Source: Rhodocytophaga rosea
Lineage (GTDB): Bacteria > Bacteroidota > Bacteroidia > Cytophagales > 172606-1
Direction: 5' to 3'
Assembly: GCF_010119975.1 (NCBI RefSeq)
Contig: NZ_CP048222.1
Span: 2,501,501 to 2,565,500, forward strand
Length of the DNA: 64,000 bases
Notes under the pieces: generated by a model
What the model was told of the DNA's origin: nothing
Database searches by the model: none
What the model saw: only the letters and a program-made list of their open reading frames with translations
Shown here: piece by piece, positions 44,543 to 53,616 of the stretch
Layout of the letters: each line of letters begins with the position of its first letter
Numbering within the stretch: position 1 is the first letter of the stretch
Made by a program: the position numbers and the translations under genes

Positions 44543-45156
44543 AGCCATTGCAAAACAAAGAAGCATATGAGCAGAAAGTCAAGCGATTACATGCTTTGCT
44601 TTATTTGGCACAGACAGGCAGTATAGATTTATATTTTGGAGACGAATCAGGGTTTTGCCTTACCCCTTGTGTACCTTATGGATGGATCAAAAAAGGCGAA
44701 CACGCCCCTATTTTATCCCAAAGAAGTACAAGGATAAATGTATTTGGCTTGTTAAGTACAAATAATGAGTTGCTTACTTATCAGAAAAGTGGGAGTCTAA
44801 ACGCTGACTTTATCATTGAATGTGTAGAGGCCTTCTCAACATCTATTTCCAAGTTTACTGTCATAGTCTTAGACAACGCCTCCTGGCATACATGTGGCCT
44901 ATGGGAAGTCAAAAAAGAAGAATGGGAACAGAAAGGATTATACATCTTTTTGCTGCCTAAGTATAGTCCTCATCTTAACAGGATCGAACGATTTTGGAAG
45001 CAGGTGAAATATCATTGGCTCAAAGCCGAAGACTATCTGTCTGTAGAAGCGCTTAAGGAGGCACTTTATACCATCTTTTCAGGATTGGGTACTTACTTTA
45101 AACTTGATTTTAAAAAACTTGAAGTAGATGAAAATATTATACTTAATTGTGTTTAA
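44506..45156 (+). CDS. IS630 family transposase, DDE catalytic ORF B
   Basis: This frame continues ORF A after the slip. Its own first start-like codon is TTG 44548, without ribosome site. The DDE triad is visible: Asp in LYFGDESGF, Asp in VIVLDNASWH, and Glu in HLNRIERFWKQVKYHWL. The stop TAA (45154-45156) lies just beyond the right terminal repeat, so the target DNA appears to supply it. The catalytic frame is intact, so the copy may still be active. Confidence 0.85.
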   Translation: MDYRWKRFRKWIKPLQNKEAYEQKVKRLHALLYLAQTGSIDLYFGDESGFCLTPCVPYGWIKKGEHAPILSQRSTRINVFGLLSTNNELLTYQKSGSLNADFIIECVEAFSTSISKFTVIVLDNASWHTCGLWEVKKEEWEQKGLYIFLLPKYSPHLNRIERFWKQVKYHWLKAEDYLSVEALKEALYTIFSGLGTYFKLDFKKLEVDENIILNCV

Positions 45157-45635
45157 TTACTTAATAAAGCAGGAATAGTTGTAATCTCATTACTCTTGGC
45201 TTCTACGGCTACTTGTCCAAAGCTTAAGCTATGTTCCTCTACCCATACATTGACCATACGAACCAAAGCATGCTTTTTGCCTGCAGGTATAGTACCTCTC
45301 AATTCCTTGCCATCTATACATACCTGCTTGCCTGCTAAGGAGAAGCCAGCTACACACGCTTTGAAGCATTGCTCCAAACTATGGCTATCCAGGTGTCTGA
45401 TCACCCGATTTAAAGTGTCAGCAGAAGGTATACCATTAACAAAACTTAATCCTAGTTCTTGCTGCAGAAACGCTGTATTATCTTTGCCATAATCTGCTAT
45501 CTCGTCAAAGTCATCACAATCGGCTATTACCCCACATAAAACTAAGCCTAAAATATCTGCTAATAGATGTAAGCAGCGGCCTTGCACCCGAAAATCAGCT
45601 ACTTTGTTTAGTATCTTTTTAAGTTCCATGCACAA
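45153..45635 (-). pseudogene. ISAs1 transposase, N-terminal fragment
   Basis: 160 residues from ATG 45635 (an ATG at 45629 is also possible). ELKKILNKVADFRVQGRCLHLLADILGLVLCGVIADCDDFDEI is the N-terminal domain of ISAs1/H-repeat transposases, and VCIDGKELRGTI carries the first catalytic Asp. After PALLSN it meets a stop made at the boundary with the inner IS. Together with the C-terminal fragment it totals about 372 residues, the usual length. Confidence 0.9.
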
Positions 45636-45788
45636 AGTTAGCCCCTCTTTCCTTTTTCTCTATCTTTGGTGCGGAAACCCTATATAGCCTTACTGATTTG
45701 CTGTAAATCTGAACATAAAGCTATACCTTGCAGTTTTTATAAATTGAGCTGAAACATTTAAGAAATCTTTTGCAAAGGCATATACTGC

Positions 45789-46265
45789 ATGAACTTACTG
45801 CCGTATCAACAATCTATTCTGGTATTGCCCTTTTCTGCACAGGAAATTATACTCAAACTCAGCCAGACGGTAAAACCTTTCTCAGGAGATGAATACCTAT
45901 CCCGAAAACCCATAGATACCTTTGTTTTCAACGGATGGGTGAGAGAAAACAAGTTCCGGATTTCCAGGCGCATTACACATGCCGAAAACTTTCTTCCCCT
46001 GATCCTGGGTAAAATAGAAACAACATCTAAGGGAAGCATTGTATTTGTGACCTACCGCATTTTTCCTACTGTACTGTTCTTTATGGGCTTCTTCTGCCTG
46101 ATACTCCTGGGAGCCGCTTCTTTTTATGCCATAACCCAAAAAGACTTTCTGACTGCCGGATTCATGGTATTAATCACCCTGGGTATTTATGCTATTTCCA
46201 TATTAGACTTTAACCAGAAAGTAAAGCTCAGCAAAAATCTGCTCGAAAAAACCCTCAGTCAATAA
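45789..46265 (+). CDS. Hypothetical membrane protein
   Basis: 158 residues, not recognised. A beta-like soluble N-terminal part of about 90 residues (IDTFVFNGWVRENKFRISRRITHAENFLPLILGKIE) is followed by two membrane helices (about 95-115 and 120-139) and a basic tail. The layout (PH-like domain then helices) recalls small membrane-bound bacterial PH-like proteins, but that is weak. It lies between the transposon and gltX. Confidence 0.6.
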   Translation: MNLLPYQQSILVLPFSAQEIILKLSQTVKPFSGDEYLSRKPIDTFVFNGWVRENKFRISRRITHAENFLPLILGKIETTSKGSIVFVTYRIFPTVLFFMGFFCLILLGAASFYAITQKDFLTAGFMVLITLGIYAISILDFNQKVKLSKNLLEKTLSQ

Positions 46266-46429
46266 ATGCATAGAAAACCGGCATCAATCCTAAAACTTAT
46301 TTAGTAGTTTTGCCATGCTATTTTAAACAGAATGAATTATTAAGTTGATGAGCAAAAATAATAGTGCATTTAATTGAAAGCACTACTCACTACTTGATAC
46401 TCAATACTCACTACTTAAAATAATACCTG

Positions 46430-47968
46430 ATGGAAAATAAAGTGCGTGTACGTTTTGCTCCCAGCCCTACTGGTGCCCTGCATATTGGTGGGGTGCGAAC
46501 TGCCTTATATAACTACCTGTTCGCCAAAAAACTGGGCGGTAAAATGCTATTACGGATTGAAGACACCGACCAGACCCGTTTTGTGCCTGGCGCCGAAGAA
46601 TACATATTAGAATCTTTACGTTGGGTGGGTATTCCTATTGATGAGGGCTTAGAACAAGGCGGTCCGCATGCACCTTACCGGCAATCTGAGCGGAAACATA
46701 TCTACCAGAAATATGCCCGGCAATTGTTAGATACAGGCAAAGCCTACTATGCCTTTGATACGCCTGAGGAACTCGAAGAAATGCGGGAAAGATTAAAAGC
46801 AGCTAAAGTGGCTACACCTCAGTACAATGCGATTACCCGTGCTCAGATGAAAAATTCGCTCACCTTATCTGAAGCTGAGGTAAAAGAAAAACTTTCATCT
46901 GGCGCACCTTATGTAATCCGTTTGAAAGTACCGCGTAAAGAAGAAGTCCGGCTCAACGACCTGATCCGGGGATGGGTAATGGTGCATTCCTCTGCCATTG
47001 ACGATAAAGTGCTGATGAAATCTGATGGCATGCCCACCTATCACCTGGCTAATGTAGTAGACGATCACCTGATGGAAATAACACATGTGATCAGGGGAGA
47101 AGAATGGTTGCCTTCTGCACCGCTGCATGTGCTGTTATATCAGGCATTTGGCTGGGAAGATACTATGCCCCAATTTGCTCATTTGCCTTTGTTACTCAAG
47201 CCAGATGGAAATGGGAAACTAAGCAAACGGGACGCTGACCAGATGGGTTTCCCTATTTTTCCGCTTGACTGGAATGGCATGGATTATAAAACCGGAGAAC
47301 AGACTTTTTCTCAGGGTTACCGGGAAGCAGGGTATTTGCCTGAAGCTTTGATTAACTTTCTGGCTTTGCTAGGCTGGAACCCTGGTACCCAGCAGGAATT
47401 ATTTACGATAGATGAACTGGTTGAGGCATTCAGTATTGAACGGGTAGGAAAAGCCGGTGTAAAGTTCGATATCAACAAAGCAAAATGGTTCAACCAGCAA
47501 TACTTACGCACTAAACCTGACAGTGAACTGGTACAATACCTACAGGGTGCCTTGAAAGAAAATAACATTTCCTGTACAGAAGAAAAAGCCTTGAAAATAG
47601 TACAGTTAATGAAGGAACGAGTAACCTTCCCTAAAGAAATATGGGCAGACCAAACGTACTTCTTCCAGGCTCCGGCTACCTATGATCAACTAGTGATTCA
47701 AAGCAAATGGAATCCGGAAGTAGCAGGACTGATCGCTGAGTTTAAAGAGGGTTTACAAAACGTAAATGAATTAAACGCCGAGTTTGCCAAAAACACCCTG
47801 CAATCTGTATTAGACAAACATGGCGTAAAAATCGGAAAAGTATTACAGGCATTACGGGTAGTGATTACCGGCGTAAGTACTGGTCCTGACCTGATGCAAA
47901 CGATGGAAATTATTGGCAAGCAGGAAACAATCACCCGCCTGGAAATTGCATTAGCCCGGTTGAAATAA
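46430..47968 (+). CDS. gltX: Glutamyl-tRNA synthetase
   Basis: 512 residues. The class I signature HIGG is at 18-21 (PSPTGALHIGG, the GluRS form of HIGH) and KLSKR at about 263-267 is the KMSKS motif. RIEDTDQTR and GEEWLPSAPLHVLLYQAFGW are also typical. It charges tRNA-Glu. The gene ends before a strong bidirectional terminator. Confidence 0.97.
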   Translation: MENKVRVRFAPSPTGALHIGGVRTALYNYLFAKKLGGKMLLRIEDTDQTRFVPGAEEYILESLRWVGIPIDEGLEQGGPHAPYRQSERKHIYQKYARQLLDTGKAYYAFDTPEELEEMRERLKAAKVATPQYNAITRAQMKNSLTLSEAEVKEKLSSGAPYVIRLKVPRKEEVRLNDLIRGWVMVHSSAIDDKVLMKSDGMPTYHLANVVDDHLMEITHVIRGEEWLPSAPLHVLLYQAFGWEDTMPQFAHLPLLLKPDGNGKLSKRDADQMGFPIFPLDWNGMDYKTGEQTFSQGYREAGYLPEALINFLALLGWNPGTQQELFTIDELVEAFSIERVGKAGVKFDINKAKWFNQQYLRTKPDSELVQYLQGALKENNISCTEEKALKIVQLMKERVTFPKEIWADQTYFFQAPATYDQLVIQSKWNPEVAGLIAEFKEGLQNVNELNAEFAKNTLQSVLDKHGVKIGKVLQALRVVITGVSTGPDLMQTMEIIGKQETITRLEIALARLK

Positions 47969-47980
47969 CATTAAAGTATA

Positions 47981-48028
47981 CAAACAAAAAGAGCCTGTTT
48001 CGCTTGTGAAGCAGGCTCTTTTTGTTTG
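47981..48028. terminator. Bidirectional terminator between gltX and ABC exporter
   Basis: CAAACAAAAAGAGCCTG (47981-47997) and CAGGCTCTTTTTGTTTG (48012-48028) are perfect reverse complements over 17 bases. The A- and T-runs inside the arms make it active on both strands. Confidence 0.88.
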
Positions 48029-48037
48029 CTGAACACA

Positions 48038-49873
48038 TTAAATGGCCTGCATCATATTCAGCTTTTTATACACACCACCGTTAATTTCGAGCAGGTCGTC
48101 GTGGTTGCCATGTTCTACAATTTGACCGTTCTGCACGACCAGAATTTCGTCGGCATGTTGAATGGTACTGAGCCTGTGGGCAATAACGAGCGAAGTGCGA
48201 TTTTGCATGAGATTGTTTAAGGCTTCCTGCACCAGTTTTTCGGATTCAGTATCCAATGCTGAAGTTGCTTCATCCAGAATCAGTATAGGCGGATTTTTGA
48301 GAATAGCCCTGGCAATACTGATGCGCTGGCGTTGTCCGCCGGAAAGTTTAGCACCTCTATCTCCAATTACCGTTTGGTAGCCATTTGCGGTTTGAATAAT
48401 GAACTGGTGGGCATTGGCAATTTTAGCAGCCTGAATCACTTCTTCCTCAGTGGCCTCTTTGCCGAATGCAATGTTGTTAAAAATGGTATCGTTGAATAAA
48501 ATAGATTCCTGCGTCACAATCCCCATCTGATTTCGGATCGATTCAGTGGTACAATCCCGCAAATCTACGCCATCTATTAACACGCTGCCAGAAAGCGGAT
48601 CATAAAACCGGGGCACCAGATCGGCAATCGTAGATTTACCTCCGCCTGACGGTCCGACTAAGGCGATGGTTTTTCCCTTTTGTAAGGTGAACGAAACTTC
48701 TTTTAAGACCTTCACGCCATTATCATAAGCAAACGATACTCTATCGAAAGTGATGCTCTTTGTAAAATCCGACACTACTCTTGCCTTGGGTTTGTCTTGA
48801 ATAGCTGGCGGTGTATCTATGAGTGCCAGCACCCGTTCGCCGGAAGCAATTCCCCGTTGAATATTAGAGATGGCGTTAGAGATATCTTTGGCCGGACGTA
48901 ACACCTGCGAAAATATGGCGATATAGGCAATGAACTCTGCTGCTGATAGATCAGATTGATTGGAGAGAATAAGAGAACCTCCATATAATAAAATCAAAGC
49001 CACTACTGTAACGCCCATAAATTCGGAGAAAGGCGATGCCAGTTCCCGTTTATTAGCCATGGAACGGATCAACCGCTTATACCGCTCATTTTCCTGATGA
49101 AACTTTCTGCTGATGTATCCATCTGCATTAAAAGCTTTAATTACCCGCATCCCTCCAAAAGTCTCGTCCAGAATACTGATAATGATCCCTAAAGATTCCT
49201 GTCCTTTCCGGGCATCTTTCCGCATTTTTTTTACCAATCCGGCAATTACAAAACCTGATATAGGCAATACAATTAAGGAGAAAAGGGTAAGCTTTAAAGA
49301 AATAATAAACAAAGAGGCTGAGTATACAACCAGGTTGATTGGGTCTTTGAAAATAGCTGTAAACGTGCTGGCAATGGAATTCTCCACTTCCTGCACGTCG
49401 GTAGTAATTCTTGACATAATATTGCCTTTGCGCTCATTGGAGAAATACCCCAGATGTAAAGACAGCGCTTTGGTAAAGACATCCTGCCTGAGCCGTGCTA
49501 CGGAGTGAGCTTTTAATTTCTCAAGAATCCGCTGCATTAAATACTTAAAGAGGTTAGCCAGGAAAACAGAACCTATTACTACTCCACAAACAAACTTGAG
49601 GGCGCCAATCTTTCCATACTCTACTATGAACTGGCTGAAATAATAATTAAACAGACTCACAGGATAATTTAAACTGAAGCTAAACGCAGGTTTCACCAGC
49701 ATAGCCTGTACATTTTCGTCTTTTACTGTTCCAAATAATATATCCAGAAGGGGAATCAGCAGGGCTAAATTAGCTATTCCAAACAGAATGCTGAGAAAGG
49801 CGAATATAAAATAAGGAAAAGCGAATTTTCCGATGGGACGGGCGTAGGCAATTAATCTTAGGTAAGTCTTCAT
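48038..49873 (-). CDS. MsbA-like ABC exporter (fused permease and ATPase)
   Basis: 611 residues. The N-terminal six-helix domain (about 1-340) is followed by the ATPase: Walker A GPSGGGKST at 407-415, signature LSGGQRQRISIARA, Walker B ILILDEATSALD and the H-loop VIAHRLSTI. Full-length half-transporter, works as a homodimer. Members of this size and order flip lipid A or lipid-linked products across the inner membrane. Placement after two glycosyltransferase genes on the same strand supports LPS core export. It lies 64 bases downstream of the GT9 gene and ends at the bidirectional terminator. Confidence 0.92.
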   Translation of the reverse strand: MKTYLRLIAYARPIGKFAFPYFIFAFLSILFGIANLALLIPLLDILFGTVKDENVQAMLVKPAFSFSLNYPVSLFNYYFSQFIVEYGKIGALKFVCGVVIGSVFLANLFKYLMQRILEKLKAHSVARLRQDVFTKALSLHLGYFSNERKGNIMSRITTDVQEVENSIASTFTAIFKDPINLVVYSASLFIISLKLTLFSLIVLPISGFVIAGLVKKMRKDARKGQESLGIIISILDETFGGMRVIKAFNADGYISRKFHQENERYKRLIRSMANKRELASPFSEFMGVTVVALILLYGGSLILSNQSDLSAAEFIAYIAIFSQVLRPAKDISNAISNIQRGIASGERVLALIDTPPAIQDKPKARVVSDFTKSITFDRVSFAYDNGVKVLKEVSFTLQKGKTIALVGPSGGGKSTIADLVPRFYDPLSGSVLIDGVDLRDCTTESIRNQMGIVTQESILFNDTIFNNIAFGKEATEEEVIQAAKIANAHQFIIQTANGYQTVIGDRGAKLSGGQRQRISIARAILKNPPILILDEATSALDTESEKLVQEALNNLMQNRTSLVIAHRLSTIQHADEILVVQNGQIVEHGNHDDLLEINGGVYKKLNMMQAI

Positions 49874-49892
49874 GTATTTTTATAAACAATAA

Positions 49893-49919
49893 ACAGCAGA
49901 TATATAGTATACCTGCTGT
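49893..49919 (-). terminator. Possible terminator after GT9 gene
   Basis: ACAGCAG (49893-49899) and CTGCTGT (49913-49919) form a 7-base stem. On the minus strand a T/A-rich stretch follows. If used, it would separate the exporter from the glycosyltransferase genes. Confidence 0.35.
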
Positions 49920-49937
49920 CTGATAATTTGGGTTATT

Positions 49938-50969
49938 TCATGCCTGGTTATTAGAAACATACGAAGGCAACCAGGCCGTAATTTTATCTTTGGCTTGTTC
50001 AACGGTAATAGATTGTATACACGTACAATACTGCGTTTTCCGGCAATCGTTACAGGTTTTATCTAAGCATAATACTTCTGCTTTTTCGCCGACAGGTGCC
50101 CACCGGCCAGGGTGAATGGGCCGCATCGGCGGATAAATTCCTAGGGCGTATTTATCGAGAGCCGCTGCAATATGTAAAGGTCCGGTACTGCAAGCCAGAA
50201 GGCCATCCACATTGTCGATAAAGCTAATAAGTTGCTCCAGGTTAAGTTTACCAGTCAGGTTATGTACATGCTCAAAATTGAACAGGGCTGGTAATTGTTC
50301 GCGTATCTGTTGCCCTTCAGTTTCTGTACCGGTAATAAATATCTGAAACTGGTCGGCATGCAGTTGTTTTACTAGTTCCAGGTAATGAGAAAGCGGCCAC
50401 TCTCTGGCGCTTCCTTTGGATTTGGGATGCAGAATGAGGTTGAATTTATCTGGCTGTATTAAGGCAGCAATCGTAGCCGGTAAAGAAAATCTCGTTGCAG
50501 ATAGTCCATACCGTTGTGCAATTTCGGTTAAAGCCGGGGTTCTTTCTATACCTAAAGGCTTTAATAATTGAAGGTTTAGTTGTGCTTCGTGAAGAATTGA
50601 ATTTTTGCGGCTCAGGTTTACCAGTTTATTGCAGAACAGCCAGTGAAACCAGCGGTGACTGGTGGCGACCCTGATAGGAATATTGGCTTCTTTCGCAAGT
50701 CTGGCTATTTTTTTATCCGGAAATACATGAATGATCGCATCTGCCTGAATCCGCTGTAATAATTCAGGATTTTTAAGAATACTTTCCCGGTCAATAAATT
50801 CATCTACATGGCGGCTGGCAATAATGACTGGTTTGGTATAAGCCTTTCCAATGAAATATATTTTTACATCCGGCAAGATAGATTTCAGCATACCAGCCAT
50901 CGGTAAGGTCAATACGACATCACCCAGATTATCGGTACGGCTGATAATGATGCTTTTTAATAACTTCAT
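49938..50969 (-). CDS. Glycosyltransferase family 9 (heptosyltransferase-like)
   Basis: 343 residues. SRTDNLGDVVLTLPMAGMLK (about 10-29) is the GT9 N-terminal signature, with the C-terminal nucleotide-sugar region LLACSTGPLHIAAAL and KYALGIYPPMRPIHPGRWAPVG. A cysteine cluster C-N-D-C...C-T-C near the end (about 316-328) is common in this subgroup and may bind metal. These enzymes transfer heptose or related sugars to the LPS core. It is 61 bases downstream of the double GT2 gene on the same strand. Confidence 0.92.
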   Translation of the reverse strand: MKLLKSIIISRTDNLGDVVLTLPMAGMLKSILPDVKIYFIGKAYTKPVIIASRHVDEFIDRESILKNPELLQRIQADAIIHVFPDKKIARLAKEANIPIRVATSHRWFHWLFCNKLVNLSRKNSILHEAQLNLQLLKPLGIERTPALTEIAQRYGLSATRFSLPATIAALIQPDKFNLILHPKSKGSAREWPLSHYLELVKQLHADQFQIFITGTETEGQQIREQLPALFNFEHVHNLTGKLNLEQLISFIDNVDGLLACSTGPLHIAAALDKYALGIYPPMRPIHPGRWAPVGEKAEVLCLDKTCNDCRKTQYCTCIQSITVEQAKDKITAWLPSYVSNNQA

Positions 50970-51030
50970 AGTTCAGGTATTTGCCATTTGCAAAGTCTAC
51001 TACTTTAGATATATTCTTATACAAGCCCTG

Positions 51031-52608
51031 TTATTCATTCACAGAAACTTTTTCATGTTGCAGTATATGCCGGTTTATTCCTTTATCACAGAACTTTAAT
51101 TGTTCATCAATGGATTTTTGTAAGAGCATCTGGTTTACAGCCAGACAATCTCTTGTATGTTCAGGATGGTATAAGTGATAGGCTACACCTCCGAATTTAA
51201 GATTGCGCCGGCGGATATTATTATTGAACAGCCGTACGGCAAACTCACTGTCTTCCCGGCCCCATCCTACAAAATTTTCATTGAATCCATTTACCTTCAT
51301 GGCATCTTCTTTCCAGAAAGCCATATTACATCCCCGTATTCCTTTCAGACTGAATTTACCTTGATGTACCGAAAACACCTTGGATAAAATAGGCATATGC
51401 ATGGCATTAAAGCGATTCGTAATTCCCTGCTGAAAAGGCCAGAAGTCAATTCTTTTGTTCTCAATGCTACGCCTGGTAACTTTCTCGGAGAGCAGCACCC
51501 TGGAACCTTGCAGGAAATACCCTTTTGTAGCTGCCTTTTTATGGCTTTTTATGAAATTGCTCGACAATACCATATCGCCGTCTACCATAATCATATATTC
51601 TGACTTAGCCATAGCAATGGCTTTATTGCGTATTTCCGCTAGCCGAAATCCATTGTCCTCATGCCAGCAATGCAAGAGAGGCACCGGGAACTTTTTTGCA
51701 TAACTTCTGATCATCTGGGCAGTATCCGGCATAGAGCCATCATCGGCAATAATAATTTCATCCGGCATGTCTGTCTGGTTCAGCACGCTCAACAACACAA
51801 GTTCTAGCGCCTCCTTCCGGTTGTAGGTAGTAATAATAAGAGATACTGTTAACATCTGGTTGATTTCATACAACTTGGTATACTTATAAAATACGCCATT
51901 GGCATTAGATACTGAAATAATAAAGCCTTCGTACCCATCTAAAAAACCTGCCTGCAAGATATAGTTCCTGAAAAAGGCAAATATTGATTTATAAGCGATT
52001 TTAACAGGAGAAGATTTCTTTTTAAACCGGTTAGCACTGGCATAAATAGAGGAATATTTCTGAATTTTTGAAACCAACTCTGAAGCATTCTGGTAGGCAT
52101 GGTGTAAAATATCGCCATTCAGATGCCCTAGGGTACTTCCTTCCTGCATCACGACCTTGTCGTGTGGATTATAGCCTCCCCACATGCCTTTCCTAATGTC
52201 CCACAAGCGGATTTTACGATCGGGATACCAGCCGCAATGCCTAACCCATTTACCTGCATAACTGCTGAGCCGGTTCATAGTATAGCCATCCGTTGTCCAG
52301 TTGCGCTTTATTATCTGTATGGAGGCTATCAATTCCTTGGATAAAGCTTCGTCGGCATCCAGTGAAAGCACATATGGATAGGTTGCCTGAGACAAAGCAA
52401 AGTTTTTTTGCTCTATATGTCCTTCAAAAAGATGCTGTATATACCTGACTCCCTTCTGCAAACAAATTTCTCTGGTTCTATCAGTAGAATAAGAATCCAC
52501 TACCAGAATTTCGTCGGCTATCTCATATACCGAGTTAATACACCTGGCAATGTTTTTTTCTTCATTGAAGGTAATAATAACTACTGAAAGTTGAACGGCA
52601 AGAGGCAT
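51031..52608 (-). CDS. Double GT2 glycosyltransferase (two catalytic domains)
   Basis: 525 residues. The first GT2 domain (about 1-250) resembles WaaE/LgtF-type core glucosyltransferases: LSVVIITFNEEKNIARCINSV, VVDSYSTDRT, SLDADEALS, and the tail GYNPHDKVVMQEGS. The second domain begins at Met252 (MLTVSLIITTYNRKEALEL), with ADDGS, VDGDMVLSS and ENFVGWGREDSEFAVRLF (the acceptor ED motif). Each half has the size of a separate enzyme, so this is a head-to-tail fusion of two genes usually found as neighbours. It could add two successive sugars to the LPS core. First gene of a three-gene LPS module. Confidence 0.9.
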   Translation of the reverse strand: MPLAVQLSVVIITFNEEKNIARCINSVYEIADEILVVDSYSTDRTREICLQKGVRYIQHLFEGHIEQKNFALSQATYPYVLSLDADEALSKELIASIQIIKRNWTTDGYTMNRLSSYAGKWVRHCGWYPDRKIRLWDIRKGMWGGYNPHDKVVMQEGSTLGHLNGDILHHAYQNASELVSKIQKYSSIYASANRFKKKSSPVKIAYKSIFAFFRNYILQAGFLDGYEGFIISVSNANGVFYKYTKLYEINQMLTVSLIITTYNRKEALELVLLSVLNQTDMPDEIIIADDGSMPDTAQMIRSYAKKFPVPLLHCWHEDNGFRLAEIRNKAIAMAKSEYMIMVDGDMVLSSNFIKSHKKAATKGYFLQGSRVLLSEKVTRRSIENKRIDFWPFQQGITNRFNAMHMPILSKVFSVHQGKFSLKGIRGCNMAFWKEDAMKVNGFNENFVGWGREDSEFAVRLFNNNIRRRNLKFGGVAYHLYHPEHTRDCLAVNQMLLQKSIDEQLKFCDKGINRHILQHEKVSVNE

Positions 52609-52791
52609 TTAGCAGCGAAGTAGATATAGTTTACAGGTGTAACGAAAAATATTTCAGATTAGGATATTTTTAGTTCCTGTTGCAGGAACTTATAGCTAAT
52701 ATATGTATATAAAAATGGTGAAATACGTACAAGTATTTTATACAGCACGCAATTTACTAAAATTTAGGTTTATTCATCTTATGTCGCCAGA

Positions 52792-52824
52792 TTTGCGGAT
52801 AATTCGCGTAATATTGTAATTTTG
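52792..52824 (+). promoter_or_regulatory. Bacteroidota-type promoter for ECF sigma gene
   Basis: TTTG (52792-52795), a 21-base spacer and TAATTTTG (52817-52824) match TTG-N19-21-TAnnTTTG. It lies 22 bases before the start codon. Confidence 0.65.
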
Positions 52825-52846
52825 TTCCTACACACCCCTACCACTT

Positions 52847-53431
52847 ATGTCAGACGTTCCGGCTCAGAACTATACAGAAAAAGAAAAATACAGGATTTTT
52901 GACCAGGAGTTTATGCCCCACATCAACTCTATGTACAATTTTGCCTATCGCCTGACGGTGGACGAAGACGAAGCCAAAGATCTGGTACAGGATACATATT
53001 TAAAAGCATTCCGTTTTATTACTTCTTTCCAGAAAGGAACTAACGCCAAAGCATGGTTGTTCCGGATATTAAAAAACAGCTTCATCAACGATTACCGGAA
53101 AAAGAGTAAAGAACCGGCCAAAGTTGATTATCAGGAAGTCGAAACTTTTTATAATTCGGATGAAGCAGATGCAGATAATATCACAGTAGACCTGCGGGTA
53201 GAATCTGTACAGGAAATGATCGGCGATGAGGTAGCTAATGCCTTAAATTCTCTGGCAGTAGATTTCAGAACAGTGATTATTTTATGCGATATAGAAGGAT
53301 TTACCTATGAAGAAATGGCTAAGATTTTGGACATTCCTATTGGTACAGTCCGTTCGAGATTACACAGAGCCCGTAACCTGCTGAAAGAAAAATTAAAAAC
53401 ATATGCCAAAACCATGGGATACGGCGATTAA
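52847..53431 (+). CDS. ECF-type RNA polymerase sigma factor
   Basis: 194 residues. Region 2 ([36 protein letters not shown], about 23-60) with [24 protein letters not shown], and region 4 (about 135-185) with [44 protein letters not shown]-type helix-turn-helix. It lacks regions 1 and 3, as in ECF factors. The following gene encodes a small anti-sigma-like protein, so the pair acts as a stress-response switch. A matching promoter lies at 52792-52824. Confidence 0.92.
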   Translation: [194 protein letters not shown]

Positions 53432-53616
53432 TTGAAACTAATCATTTTATAATTGGGTTTGCTAATCGGAATGCATCCAACAAATAACAGATTATTGATA
53501 GAAACATTTAAAGAAAATATATAACTTTTATCCTGTTACGTATCGTTCCTATAAAGCTATTTTTAAGTCTGATCACTTAACATTATAACCTTATTCAACC
53601 CGTTAAAAATCAAATT

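Larger units (their letters stand above)
44070..45151 (+). mobile_element. IS630-like insertion sequence inside the ISAs1 element
   Basis: Terminal inverted repeats of 15 bases, CACAATTAAGTATAA (44070-44084) and TTATACTTAATTGTG (45137-45151). The left flank is TA (44068-44069) and a TA follows at 45154, two bases after the right repeat, consistent with TA target duplication if one end carries two extra bases. It encodes two ORFs joined by a -1 slippery site. Inserted into the ISAs1 transposase gene. Confidence 0.85.
43414..45682. mobile_element. ISAs1-like insertion sequence carrying a nested IS630-like element
   Basis: Terminal inverted repeats TAGGGTTTCCGCAC (43414-43427) and GTGCGGAAACCCTA (45669-45682) match exactly over 14 bases. 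They are flanked by a perfect 10-base direct repeat TATAGCCTTA at 43404-43413 and 45683-45692, the target duplication. Without the inner insertion the element is about 1.2 kb, as usual for ISAs1. Its transposase gene on the minus strand is cut in two by the inner element. It landed in an intergenic gap and disrupted no gene. Confidence 0.92.

Noticed and set aside
44548-45156. TTG 44548 as an independent start for the IS630 DDE ORF
   Set aside because: No ribosome site and the protein would lack conserved residues encoded upstream in the same frame; frameshift fusion fits better.
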